Shown piece by piece: positions 38,701-53,700 of a stretch of DNA of 64,000 bases (position 1 is the stretch's first letter; every line of letters starts with the position of its first letter). Location of the stretch: the NCBI GenBank assembly GCA_013399695.1, contig VXAU01001352.1, positions 1 through 64,000 on the forward strand, written 5' to 3'. The translations under genes and the position numbers were made by a program. This DNA is from Formicarius rufipectus (taxonomy: Eukaryota > Chordata > Aves > Passeriformes > Formicariidae). The notes beneath the pieces were generated by a model. The model was not told the DNA's origin. It searched no databases and was given only the letters and a program-made list of their open reading frames with translations.

Positions 38701-41700
38701 AAAAGCTGAACAGCTGAATACAAATTCTACAGAGCTATTTTACACAACTCTGGCTTTTCTGTTTGTTATATGCAACTTTTAAAAAATTCATAATTATGAG
38801 ATAAAACTAATTTTGATCACTTCTCCTCTGTGCAATATTTCTATGAGCAAAACTAAGTGAATAGAAGACTGAAGCAGGCTTCTACACCTGTAAAAACCAG
38901 CCAAGCAACATTTTTTTTAAAACTATTAAAACCACTCAAAATTAAAAAAAAGGAATACTTTTCATGACTTTGATGAAGGAAACAGAAATAAGGAAGAATC
39001 ACTGTAAAGTTCCACTTGAGACGCGTAAGATTAGAAAAAAAGCATTTTTAGATAAAATTTCAGCTTGTGATGTAATCTGGATGCACTTAAATCTCAAACA
39101 TGACTGTTTCACAATATTTTTAGTCAGATTTCTCAGGAAATGTCTCATTTCTTTTCAGTATGTTAGCAGTGTTGTCCCTTTTGAGTGGCAGTGTGTGACC
39201 CATTCAAAGGTAAAACACCATTTGTAAAATGCCCTTTCAATATACAAGACAAGGGTAATTGTGCCTCTGCCTTCTACCTGCACCCTCTTCCTCCCTCCCC
39301 AGGAAGACCAGCCCCAAGGGCACTATCTTGGAGAACCTGGGGTGATTACAAGGTTGGACCTGCAAACCATTCACTGAAACCTACCTGTGACGGGGTGGTC
39401 ACGTTGATTTCTGGGACAAAGTTGTCGTCAAATAAGTTAATGATGTTCTCCTGTTGCAATTCCTTCGTGGGTGTGAGCTTAGGCAGTGGTGGGACTGGTG
39501 GACCTTTCCTCAGCTAGGCAGCCAGAAAAAATGTGACAGATTAGTTCAGGGATAGGAGAAAAGCTTTAATCTAGGCCTAAACAAAGTGTGTTAGGTCTTT
39601 ATCTCCACTGCTTCATCCTAAATAAGCCATGGGAATGTGTCATATGTTTAAAGGAACTGTTTAGTTGTTCACCACCAAATGCCTTGAAATAAACATTATG
39701 GAAAGAGCAAAACAACTCTGTTTCAAACTTGTTCAGGCTCAAGATGCCAGATTTCATACAAAAGCAGTTCTTAGCTTGGTTTTTGTTCTGCTCCAACAGG
39801 CACACTATGCAAGGCACTTGCCCTGTTGTACAGCCCCAGGTTGGAAGGGCGATGCTGCACAGAAGCAAGCTTCTGCAGCTTTTTGGCCTCTTCAATGCAT
39901 TTGTGTTTACCTTTGGGACTTTGTCCCCACCAAACTGTTGCAACCTTTAAATCATACTTAATGCTAACACCATATCACTTTGGGGAACCAAAACACCTCA
40001 AAGGTGCTTGGTTTACTAAATTCCCCCTCCTCTCCAAAGATTTGCATATCTACGACAAACTAATTGCTTGGAAAAATACCAAATAGTATTGGATAATTTA
40101 GATCTATCCAAATACCAAGAATACAATTCCAGAAAAATAATCCTCAGGTGGTACAGTGACACAACACCATTTGCACCAACGAGACTGAGGCCTACCAGAT
40201 GAATGTTCAGGCAGATGAATATTGAGGCAGTCTCTTTGGGGAGACCAGAGAAAACAAGCATGATTACTAAATGCAAAAATAAATTTCTTCAGATGTGTGC
40301 CCAGCATAGAAATAGCAATCATCACATAAACTATCTCAATTCCAAAAACATCTGTAGCATCAACTCAAGTCTTTGATATGCTCACAAAGTATCACATATA
40401 ATTCTTACACTACAGATGAAACTGATGGATGAAACTGATCCTTATTTTACCAATACTGGTGAGAATAGTGATTCCAACACTGTCAAACTTCTCAACCAAT
40501 GTTAATAACAACAAATCTGACTTTAACTATCAGCAATTAGCACAGCAGTATTTAAGGAAGCTTTTTATGTACTGTTTCAGAGATCAGCCAGACCAGTGAT
40601 GCTCACTGGGTAGTTTTCCTCAGGGTAAGCATAATTTTGAAGATGAACAAAGAGTAGAAATACATAATGTACAGAAATTCATAAGGAGGTTTTAGAAATA
40701 GACTTTTCAAACTATGACCGCTGGGATATGGGTCCTTAGACACAATGCAACTTCTTAAGAAGTATTTCGCTTTGTCAGTGCAAGTCCCACAAATTCAGTA
40801 GGCACCTTAAAACTCCTTTGTTCTCCCTTATACAAAAACCATTTTCCATTTATGACATGACACAGGATGAACAACTACTGAACAGAACGGACTGGAACAG
40901 AACCAGTTGCCTCTCTGACATTACTCAGTCACAACCTAGATGAAAACCACACCATGTACATCATCTCAGCTATCTTTCACTGCACAGCTGGCCAGTCTCT
41001 CCTGCTGGAATCCACTTACCTGTGTGGGTGACTTTGGTCGGGCTGGTGCAGGAGATGCTGGAGCCAGCATGTGGTTGGGACTCGCAGTGGGGCTGGGCAG
41101 GGGCGACACCTCCTCCGGTGGCGACGGTGTTTTTGCAAAGCGGAGTGGACCTGAGTCACTAGACAGAAGCAGAGAATGGTGAGGACACACACACCTTGCT
41201 GACTTACTACCTTGACAATTTGATGCAACAGCTGAACTGCATCCCTGATGTAATGCCAGTGACCACAAGAGCCAGTACACACATTATAAAATGACTAAAA
41301 CTAAAGCTGCAACTAAATATGATTAAAATTCAGTTATCTACAGTGACAAAGAGGCTTTACTTTTAAATCATCTTGATTTTTTTGAACATCTGTTTACCTG
41401 GTTATTATAACTTAAGGAAACAGAGTATCTGCATTTTTTTTCAGATTGTGTACTTGAAATACCATTTCACTTATGAGTTTATCAGAAGATGTGAGATAGA
41501 TTTACTGTCTTCATTTCACATGGTTCTCAGAATAAAAGGCTCTAAAGATAAAAAAATCCCACAGGAGGACATAACAATGAATAATGCAAATTATTTTAAA
41601 AGCTTGGCAACTTCAGAAAGGTTTCAATAAAACACAGCCAAGATTATTATAAAGATAACACTACTTGGAAGGACAACTCACCACAACTATAAACAAGCAG

Positions 41701-44700
41701 CAGTCAAGTGGCTTCAACAGAGCTCTGCTAATACTAAGAAAAGATCTGATGAAGTCCTAGAAAGCATCTGTCCCTTCTAATGAAAGGATCTGGTGCAAAC
41801 ACTGAGATAATATTCAGCTACCAAAAAGCTTACACTCAGGGAGCCTCTAAACTACAGCACTCAGTGACCACAGCACTTGGTAAGAGCGACTCCCACACAC
41901 CTTCAGGGAGAGTAGAAGCACTGCCTGACTGAGACCACAGCAGAAACATAATCCTAATGCTAACACAAGAAAAATAGCTCTTTGGAAGGACAAACTTAGC
42001 TCACACTCACCACCTCTTTCTGTGGAAATATTAAAAGAGAAAAAATAATAGGTCATTAATAAATTTCTTTCCCAGGTACAATACTGACCTTCAGGATATT
42101 CAGCAGCATACAAGTTTTTAAGATCTTTCTTTTCATACAGTTCTTTAAAGGGAAGATTAGATACTGTACTTGTCTATTATTTACTTCCCATGCATCTAAA
42201 AAGGAAAGCTGTTTTATCTTATGAAGACTCACTCCATAATAGTCTTTCAGAGCATCATCACTAATAATGGAAGTCAAAATCTATCCAGAATTTCACATAA
42301 GGCTCTGTGAATAGTACAGCAAGAGAGTAACATAGAAACTGAAAAAATAATGTATTTTTAAAAAGCATTTTTAAAGCTGACATAACATTGTATTAATTTA
42401 CATTATTATTTATTATTATTATTATTTATTATAAATTATTATTTATTTTCTAATTAATGGAAGGAGCAATTCAGTGGGAACAAGCACGTGCATGTTGGAC
42501 ATGATCTAGTAGACAGGTGGACAAAATAACTGCTTTTTACAAAACCAGAAATCTTCCAACACTACAATATTTTTCATCCCTCAAAAGTATTTTACAAATC
42601 CTTTATGGAAACATAGTCCAGTTTGTGAATCTATCCTAAAGGGGCTGGAAGTGGTGATGCATGAGCTAGCAGCTCTGGAGGCAGTGTGTAAGTATACATG
42701 AGCATGGATTACCACTGAAATCATGTACAATACAAACTGTTGTCATGTGCTTATGACGTAGTTCTGAATTTTGTACTGGGGAAGAAGGTTCAATATTTCA
42801 TTCTTTGTTCTTCCAAGGATTAAAACAAATGTAGGAATATCTGCCGTATGTTTGAGGCAGATGTTATGTTGTTTGGTCAGCCTTAATTGTTACTAATCTA
42901 AGTCCAGCTTGAGGGCAAATTAGCAGTAACTCCAACACTGTTCTGACTGCTTCTGATTAGCTGAGGTTGAATGGAAATTCAGGCTTCATGTATTAACTCC
43001 AAATATCACTGCATCTTGGTAAGTCTCACTGGTTTACAATTTCAACCTTTTCAGCATATCACTGCTAAAATACTGAGAGATCAAATTATGGCGCAAAGGC
43101 TCTATTTATCGAAAGCAAAAAATCAGAAGTACTGTACTGGCATTCACTGATCTGAAAAAAGCACCATCTTAAGTTAAACCCTTATTGGTTGTGTGCTTTA
43201 AGACAAGATTTGTCTTTAAAGTCTTTAAAAATGTGGTATTTTGTGACATTCTCTTCAGCTTTTCTGCTTTTATGATGCACCTTATGATCTTGACTTTTCC
43301 CCCTGAGCAGAAGAGGTAAGATTTGACTTTCAAAGGTTGGGATTCTCACCTAATAGTAGGAGCTAAAACACTTCTAAATGTTTTGAGGCTTTAAAAAACT
43401 GAATAAGAGTAAACAACGCTGCTGTAAACTAAGCATCTAAGAATAAATAAGCTACACCACACTTGGTTGGTGCAAAACGGTGTGACAATGAACGAGGCTA
43501 AACTGAAACAGGTTTTTTTTTTTTTAAGGACTTTTTTTGAAAAAAGTGGGTGAGGAAGTGTGCATTGCTTCTCAACCCCTGCTAAGAAGAACTTCATCCA
43601 AGGTACCTCCATCTATCACCCTGAACAAACAACACTCATTACCACATTGTGCAGCAATCACTACACTTGGTGTAGGTGATCGCTACAAATGATGAAACTC
43701 ACAAAGCCTACTGCAATGTAATTCATTAAAAACCCCAGTAAATTCACCTTGGTGCCCCTTGAATGGTGAAGGCCTTGTCTGCATGCTGATCCCCCAGCTT
43801 CGTCATCACTTCGTAGAGTTTGTGACATAGCTGCGAAAACAAAACGCTTGCCTGAGTTTATGAGTGAGCACAGTCATGGGCAAAAACACAAGGGAGAAAT
43901 CAGGTCTGACAACTGATAATATATAATCTAGTAGCTTCATGCTACAGTACAAACCCTTCCAAAAATTCTCAGTGCCATGCATAGCAAAAGCCTAAACAGA
44001 AACACAGCAAAATCCACAGAATCCAAGATAATAGCAGTTATTCAAAAACATAAGCTGTTTTTCAGAGAACAAGTTCCTAAGTGTGACTGACTGCTATGTG
44101 AAGTCTGATGAAGGAGGTCCCCTGAAGTTTAGAGCAACACGAGTCGTCAAGAAGATTCATGTGTTCCCCTCAAAAACCTAATCCTAATTTACACAGGACT
44201 TCACTAAAGTGAGTTTTCAAAATAATTTTTGTTTCAATTAGTACATTAGTATAGATAATACACTACCACTTAGCCAGGTACATTCAAAAGATCCTCACTG
44301 AAACTGCCTGATCTAATAATCACAGATAAAATGTACAGTAGACTTGAAGGGAATGTTTGACATGCTTTTCTTGTACTGATTAAAGCAAAGAGGCACTTAG
44401 AAATTGGACATGGTAAAAATACTGAAGGCAACAATACATTATCAAAACAGAAAGTGAATTTAGTACTACAACTGATAATGCACTGTAAGCCAAAATTGTA
44501 GGGGCCACTCTTCCCTTAAGGAGAGAATAAATATGGCAAGTAGAAATGAATACAATGGTTATACTACAGATCTGGATCTACGGCAAATTCTCTTGGACGC
44601 CTCTGCTAGATTTTTACTAAAATACATTTTTTTGTTGTCATGCATATTATAATCCATTATACATGAGAGAGTCATTTTTACTCACTAAAGCTATTTCCTT

Positions 44701-47700
44701 GTGAAACTTGGCTTCAAGGCTGGATACATTTTTGAAGGTGTTGACATAGAAGCCAATTCGTCTATGAAAAATAGCGTAAAGAAAGGAAAAAGAGAATAAA
44801 AGATACAGGTGAGAGGGCCACAAAGGCAAATAAATTAATTGTTTTCCAGACCACAAGAAACATTCTTGACTATTACCTTCTGCAAAGCAAATAATTGGAT
44901 GAAGTGTCAAAATTTCAGACTCGTTTGTTCATGTTAAGAAACACCGTATTTCACAACAAACAGCGAACCAAATTGAGACTGCTCCATACTGGGGAGCTTC
45001 AGTTTGTTTTAGAAAAGGGAAGAGTAAAAAAGGATGGTCATAAGTGCAGCATAAGCACATAGGAGGGAAGGTGCTCTGGGCACCCCATGTCTCACCAGAC
45101 AGCGCACAACCATTTCCTGGAGGGACAGGGGTACCACTCCAGCACTGTGCCCTAGAGATGCTATTGCAGCACCAAGGTGATGCAGCTGCCTCTGGGGTCA
45201 ACTTTAATGTATACAGCTCAGTACAGTCCAGTGGATGTCCCATGCTCAGCCCTTCTTGAAGAAAACAGCCCTGAAACACATGCATATGCATCTAAGAGAA
45301 AATAATTTAATGCAGACTAGACATTTTTGAACATATAGTTAAAAATCCTCTACATTTCAGATGTAAAAGGTGTTTTCTTTAGTTTTGTATTATTCTTTTT
45401 TCCATTTAAAGCTTTCATGCGTCATTTCTCCAAACTTTTATTTAAAAAAATCATCTTTGGAATATGAATAAGCCTGAAAAATGTCAACTCAATAGATCAT
45501 TTTCTTCCTGAAGAATTGCAATAACTTAAATAAAGGACTCTGAAAGCAATTGCTTTTGAAAGTATGCCTATTGCTCAAATTAAATCGTACCTTTCCATGA
45601 GAGTAGTTAGTGGGAAACACAAATATTGAAATAAAGGGGTCCTTACTCTAAATCATTAATATGTAGTTTTACTTTTAGGAAGCCCATAAAACAAATATCT
45701 TGAAGTGCTAAGATTTTCAACTTAAAGAGGCAGAAACACAGCAGGAAAATCCTCTATTGATCTGAAATTTAACAGCATTTAATTTAGAGGGCATAGAAGA
45801 CCAAAGATACTTCAGTGACTCACAACACATTTCCACTCCAGACTGTCAATTGTTAAAGAACATAGCACAGTAATGAGATGCTTATTTTCCTACTGCTTTT
45901 GTTCTCCCATTCATATTGTCTGCATTTTGGCATAAACATGATTCATGACTAAACACCTTGAATGAATTGTCTATGTCATCAAACCCTTTTACATCACAGT
46001 CAGTGCAAAAGTATGATGTGTATTCTGATTCAGTTATAACAAAAAATGACCTGTAAGTGGACCACAGATTTTTCTGGGCTGTGGCAGAGTTATTTACTCA
46101 TAAAACATAGATTCTTTTGCACCTCAGAATGGTGATGAATCTTAAGCGACAAGACACACTGAAAAAAATAAGGATATTTTGGAGCACTTGCATACATTTC
46201 TCCTTTTATTATTTCAAAAAGCTAATGGATGGAATCTTTAAGAATCCAGCAATCCGTTTTCTATCAGCTCATTAAAATTCCCTCATTTCATTTCCTTACT
46301 CCTCATTTAGGCCTTGTAGACAGTATCTGTCCAGGCTTACCGTGACCACAGAGAAGGCAACTCTTCTTGTAAGTCAGTGTTAAATTCTTCAAACACTTTT
46401 TGTGCTTTTTGAAATTCTTCTTCTGCCTAAACCAAAATGAAAAGTGTTACTTCTGTCATTGCTATGTCATAGTAAAACCTGCCAAAATTGGTTTTGTGCA
46501 ATTTTTTGGGATGGGTCTCTTAAAATTTTTATTAACAAAGGATATGACTCAGTCCTCTGCCACAGAGGTCAACACAAGATTTACTGTCCCCTCAGCTCCA
46601 TCAACATAGCAAGTTAGGGCTCAAACAGGACTCACTTGTAGAAGACACTGAGCATGCCCAACACACTCCCCAAGCAACTCAATACACACTGATGCTTCAA
46701 GATATCAATATACATTTCTAAGAGAGTAAAAGGAAGACAAACTCTGTGCTCTGTCTCTGCACAGAAAAAAAAAAAGCCACCCAAGCTCCCTAAGCCTTCT
46801 GGCAGCACGTTTCTGTTTGTGCTACCTTGGTAATTCTGCCTTCATCTTTTCTTTTTGAGCTCTGCAGGGCTTCCAGATGGTGCCTCGCGCTGTCATAGTC
46901 CACCAGCTTTCTGCTTCGTTTCGCAATGCGAGTCTGTGCAGGGGGAGAAGTGAGAGTAAGGATGAAGAGCACCTTTCTAAAAGCTACTTTACTTACATTG
47001 TCAATTGAATTTTAGACATTTTCATTTTCCTTTACCTGCTGTTCATATCTGAATTATTATCACAGAATGACAAAACATGCTGAGTTGGAAGGGACCCACA
47101 CGAATCACTGAGTCCAACTCTTGGCCCTGCACAGGACCATCCCAAGAGTCACATCATGTGACAGAGAATAATGCTTCCTCAAATCTGTCAGCCTTGGTGC
47201 TGCGATCACTGCTCTGGGGAGCTTGTTCAGTGCCCACCACCCACTGGGGCAAGAACCTTTTCTAATATGCAACCTAACCTTGTCCTGACACAACTCCAGG
47301 CCATTCCTTGAGTCCTGTCCCTGCTCCCCATGGAGCAGAGATCAGTGCCTGCCCCTCCCGTGGAAGTCATATCTGCAATGTGGTTTGCCCTCAGCCTCCT
47401 CTCCTCCGGTTGAACACACCAAGTGCCCTCAGTGTCCTCACACATTTCCCCCCCAGGCCCTTCAGCATCTTTGTTGCCCTCCTTTGGACACTCTGTAACA
47501 GTTTAATGTCTTTCTTGTATTTGTGTCACCCAAAACTGCCTCAATATTAGCAATTAATGCATTTTTTCTAGAGCTGGAAAAATGCTAAAATATCCTGGAA
47601 TATTCTGAGTTGGAAGGGACCCACAAGGGTCACCAAGTCCAACTCTCGTGTGAATGGCCCACACATAGATTAAACCCACAACCTTGGCATTATAAGCACC

Positions 47701-50700
47701 CGGCTCTGACCAACTGAGCTCATCCCAGGGTATACTTCTCAGTTTGACACATAACTAAGATAACTGGAGTTTAACACATATGCATTTTGATACAGACATT
47801 ACAAAGCTGCGTATTACATGCAAATTTCACATGCTCAGAGGGCATAAGCACAGTCTGATTTAAAAGCGAGTTTAGGACTGTGCATCAGTAATGTTGGTAA
47901 TTTTTAATTAATGTTTCATTAGAGCCCAATGTAAATGACAAAGGGGATGACTGTGTGATACCTACTCAGTCATAAACCATTACAAAAAGTTTCCAGCTAT
48001 GTCCATACAGTCATATTCAAACATGAAAGTATCTACCTCTCACCTATAATGATTCTTTATTCCCACACATTTCCCTGGACTGTACACCAGACAGGCATCT
48101 GGGAGAGGTTAGAATCTGTATAACATTCTCTCCTAATGTGTATTACAAAATCTTTTTATAACTAATTAAAAGACAGGAACTATGACTTAGGTAAGTTAAA
48201 GACACTCACAGGTGCATCTAGCCAATAACAAAAAGCCTGCTCTCCATGTAATTTGTCTGGCATTTTAACAACTGAAGAGCTTAATGTCTCCCTATTGAAG
48301 TGGTAAGAATTATCTCATACCAAAGAAATAGAGGCAGAAAAAAACCATAAAAGTTTCCTCTCCAAAGGCTAATTTACATCCAAGTGCTACTGCATGAAAA
48401 ATAATTTTGTTCACTTGGAAAAAGAGGTGCAGCCTAATATCATGGATATACTTACAGAACAGTATCTTGCACATTACAGCAGAGAATGGCTTCCACCTCC
48501 CCACCTTGCTTATTTTTCTTTGCTTTTAATCTCACTTTCTATTTATTATGCAATTCAACAGTAATTTTACAAATTGTCTTTTTAGAAAATCATTACTTTG
48601 ATATCAGGAAATTGTCCTAGATATGTATCCAAGGTTAACAATGACCCATCCACCAGTTTTTGATGAAAGTCTTCCCAAAGTTCATCACATTTCTGAAAAG
48701 GCAAAAAAGAGAAAAATGTGCTTAGTAGTTTAATGCCACTTCAACCCTAGGAGAAATAAAAAATGTAATTGGCAAAGATTAAGCTTTCTGAAAGTTTAGA
48801 ATGTTCTTTATGGCAATGAATCAGAGCACACTCATAAGGTGAGTGGAAAGGAATGCCTTGACATTGCAAGTGTAATTCACAATAAAATAAGATTTAGCTT
48901 AATTATTAGTTTGTGTTTTCATTATTTCAAAGAGTAACTGCTATGGGAAAATAAAGATATCATGGGTTCAAGGTGTTCCTCAGGGTATCCTGGGGGTCAG
49001 CAATGCAGAATCTAATCCTACCCTAGTTCTTGCATCTCTTGTGTTTGCTGATGATGAACCTTCCTTACAGAGAAAGGAAGTACAACTGAAAATAGAAGAG
49101 TAAATAAAGGGAAAGGTCTTTCCTTCTCATACTTTTTGTGCCATTAAGGTACATTTAATGAAATGGCTGATGTACAGAAAAGAACTCTGCTTTGCACTAC
49201 TGGAGAACTGGGATGACAGATATGAAACACTCCAGCATCAGCAGGTAAAATAAACAAAATCCACACCCTGCCCCCCTGTTTACTCCTCACCCCCTCCCCA
49301 GGCCCTGAAGGTGAAGAGCTTTTCCCCAGTCCCCTTTGGAGCTCTGGGGTAGTCACCAAGACACATCTTTTGTAGTTTTCTGTCTTTTAAGAACATGTTA
49401 ATGCAGCTCATGTGAGGAGGACTCCTTGAGGAGAAGGGTGAGATTCCTCACTAGAGGCAAATCTTGTGACATGGGCACAGTGCTCCGGTTCTCAATGGAA
49501 CAAGTCAAGTCATTAGCAAAGTGCTGAACCTCTTGATTCCCCCTTTCTTAGCACATTTCTAAAACCCACTTAACATTCTTCTTTGATGGGAGGAAGGCTA
49601 AAGGGTGTGAGCTCTGCTCTGCAGGTTGTTATCCTCACCAACAAGTCTGGGAAGCTATTCGCTAGTGCTTGTTTTATCATAAGCTACTGTAGGGCATATC
49701 ATAAATACTGTGGGATGCCAGCCTTCATTTATTTCCTACCCCAGAGGAGTCCTTAATGAACTATTACAATCTATTAGACATTGCTTAAAAGAAATTCCTA
49801 ATTTATTTATTAACACAATATTTAATCACAGTGGTCTACAGAGCAGCACACCATTAGATCATATGAAGCAACTGCCAGTTCTGTGCATTTGCCTTTTTAT
49901 CTTGCTGATACCTATTTTTGACAAATTAAAGTAATGAAGGTTTTCTAGAAGGTAATGGACAAACAACATTACTGAAGGGTTCTTTAAGCCATCATCTTTC
50001 CTACCATATAGAGTAAGGTCAGTTATGTGGATCCCTTTTGGAATAATCATTCATATCCTAGACTTAACAGATACATAATTCTTTTTTACTCTAGACTGAA
50101 GAATGCATAAATCTGCATTTGCAATTATGTAGGTAAAAAAAATCAGGATATTTTGTAATATTGCTCACAAGTCTTATATTAAGAAGACATATCTAACATT
50201 TATCTTTACATCTAATAGATCCTAAGAACCAAATTATGGTGCTTTCACAGACAACTACAAATTTACAAGTGTAAAATCTAATAGTCTATAGATACAGGAT
50301 GAAATTTCCCAGCTGTTTGACCTAAAACAATATAAATGGTATTGTATCTTAAATTCTACAGTCTGGAAGTTGGGTGTTTCTAAAATGAAAAACACATCAT
50401 GCCTTCAGCAGCAGGGAAAGGTGGGAGAAGGCAGTAATAGAGAAGCAAAGATTTGGGAAACTGTTCTGTATTCCCATTTCTTAGTAACTATATTATGGAG
50501 GAAGCCCTGCAAACTCAATGATAGGTAAAGCTTCACTGACAATTGTTTGCACTTTCCTGTCACCACCAGCACATTTGCTGACAGACTTCCCCTGGAATTA
50601 AGGCTGTTTCAGCACCTCAAGTCAAATTCCTGCAGTGTTGTCTCATCACTGGAGGAAGTTACAAAGGTGAAAATGAACAGGGTGCTGCAGCCTAATTACT

Positions 50701-53700
50701 GTTAAGTTCCACGATCTTTTCAGAGACAGGTGAGTGTCACATCAGATATCCTGTTTAGTGCCACTGGCTCAAGAGTTGTTATACAGCAGATTTGATTACT
50801 TTTAACCTTCATTTGAATTGAAAATCCCGACTGTAAGACTGCACATGAGATGCCTTTGTACAAACTTGGCAGTCAGGTGCTATCAGGGCCAATGCTGCTC
50901 ACACTGGCATTGACCTCAGAGGGAGCTCATATCAGCCAGCTGATAAATCAGACACCAAGTGCTGCAGCTCCTCAGCAGGAGCTGCATTTCATAGGACCAA
51001 TAATTTATATGCTGAGAAAACAGGATATAACATGCAACAAAGACTTTAGGTGAATTTCAGATGCACACTTCTCCCTAACAGCTCAGACTAACCCATTTGC
51101 AGCTGAGGCATCTTCTCTCTCTTTCCACACCTCTTACCTCTCCAATCATTTTCACATCTTCACGCCCATACCAGTCTGGCTCGTACACTTCATGGAGAGA
51201 CTCTGTAAGCTTCTTCGAGGCATCTTGCATCCCTGCAATCAGACAGAAGGAGGATCATATAACTGCAAACAAGAAACAGTTGCTAAATACCTTTATTTTA
51301 ACCCACAAGCACTCACTACTCTATTTCCTCTGGGAAATTTAGAAAAGAGATGCCTGAAGCTGGGGAGAGTGCTGTAATGTATCTGGTTTTATGAAGAATC
51401 TTTCAGGCTCACCCAGTAGCTTAACAAGTTTGTGCAGCCGAGTGCGTATTTAGGCTTGCAGAGAAGCACCAAGGGCTGAGCCAAACTGAGCAGTCACTTT
51501 TGAAGCTCTTGCTACCACAGCTGCAACAAGAACAGGGACTGTTGATGGTTATCACTGTAATACACAGAGGATCTGACAATATGAAATAGTTATGAGAAAG
51601 AGCTTAAATCTACCTGCAGTGAGATCTGTTTGACCTCAGTGACTAAAAAGCCACCCTCAGTAAAGGCATTGCCTTTCTATTTTGATGCAGCACCAATCCA
51701 TTAGATGTTCAATATGAATCCAGTGAAACCAAACTGATCTCACCTAACTTGATAAGAGTTCAGAACCAGCAACTTTACAACAACTACTTATATTTCAACT
51801 TTTTTTGCAAAACCTGAACGCCACTAAATCTTTTACTTAGCATTAACATTTTTTTTTTTTTTTAAAAAGAAAGCACATCTTTTTCTCCAGCCAAAATGTT
51901 TGGTGCAGCACATTTGTGCTGTCTTGAAAATATCTCTGACGTGATCTTCACATTTAACTGCTCAGTGCCTGAATTTAGGAATAACATAGATATTTTTGTT
52001 TTCTGCACACAGAAATGTTCAGGAGTGGAAAAGAAGAATTCATTTGAAACGAATGTCTAGAAGAGCAGACTCGACCTAATCAGTAGCTGTTCCACTACAT
52101 ACTCTAAAACACATGGCTCAAGATATGACAGGAAGGTAAATGTAGTAATGCACACTTCCTAATGTAAAAATGGTGGTCTGTGGAACAAGTAGGATGGAGA
52201 AACAGGTACTGAAAATGCTGAAAGTACACGGCTGTTCTCAATCTGTGGGTTCAAAAGAGAGAAGGGAACAGGGGAGAGCAAATACAAAGCAAACACTGGA
52301 GTTTAGAAGCCTTCATCCTTAAACTGAAAGGTATCAGAGTATCTGATATTAAAATAGAGTATCTGATCTCTTCAGGGATTGTCTTGGGCGTGCTTTTTAA
52401 GGACAGAGCTCAGCTCAGAGAACTAGGATAGCATAAGAACTTAAGATGAGTTTCTTCCTTTTCTCCTTCATGGTTATTACTTAGGATGACGTATTCCCAG
52501 CTAAGAAAGGGTTCCTGAATAAAGGTGATTGTTTCTTTTCCTTGGGAGATGCCAAATTACAGTAAAATACAGATGATTTTCCAGGCGGAACTAATTTAAA
52601 ATCTTTAATGACACTGCAAATGAATCAGCTCAAGAGGTAAGACAAAACCAGCACAGTATCACCATAGTTAAAAAGTCCGCTTCTCTCCACTGTGGGTGAA
52701 CACACAGACCGGGAGGGTTTGCTCATCCCTGCTGGTGCTCAATCCTTTATGATTCCTGAAGGTCTGCCCTCGAGCCCTGTGTGACAAACCTGCCCTGCAG
52801 GTTGCTGTGACACAGCTGCCAGATCATCCCTCCTGCAGCTTGCACTCAGCTCAGCCACAGACCACGCTGGCACGGAGCACCAATCCTCACAGACTTCCTT
52901 CATTAAGTACTAAGGGACTCTGCCATATATCCACTTAAGAGAATAAGTAAAAGACACTTAATATCCTGTGCTTGAGTCATAGCAAAACTGCACCAACTTT
53001 TTCAGTCCTGAGAATCAGGCAAACCTCCATTCCATCACATTCCTGTCAAAAATATCAGTCAAATCCAGTTGCAGTAGGAGGAAAGTGGTCATTGCAGTAC
53101 TTGGCTTCTTCAGTCAAGGGCTTCAGTCTGAAATTTCCAGGCCAAGACCATCCATTGTATTCCCCTCCAACTTCGTCTATACCAGGTTTACTGCAATACC
53201 CCAAATGAGTGCATAAATGCCAAAATACCAATCCAGGAAATTCCCCACCTTTNNNNNNNNNNNNNTTTTTTTTTTTTCATGCCCGTGGGCATAAACTTAC
53301 AATGTCCAATGATTTTTTCATTTGGCTTGTTTTCACATGGAATTGTTTCTTATGCACTGATACCTTTTATGCACTATTCAGCACTAAAATTAAGAGGATT
53401 AGTGTCTCAGCCATAGACTGCAGGCTGTCTCTGCTGCTTTTAACTGTTATCACTGAGACAGATAAATTGTTAAAAGCAAGTCATTAAAGTACTAAGAAAT
53501 ATGAAAAGAATGAACAGCTTGAAATTTATGTTTAATATAAATTGCTTCATTCAGCACTGATTCTTGGTAACTGGGTCATTTATTCAATAACTAAAAATGC
53601 CAAAACATTTGAATTGCTTTGGAAAAATGTTGCTAAATAAACCACTTACTGAAACCTGAAGCTCTCAGATTAGACCATCCTTTCTCTGGGAAAGAACCCC

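Noticed and set aside
47660..47728. tRNA-Ile gene
   Set aside because: It has lost the acceptor stem pairing and continues into a CR1-like tail, so it is the head of a SINE and not a functional tRNA.
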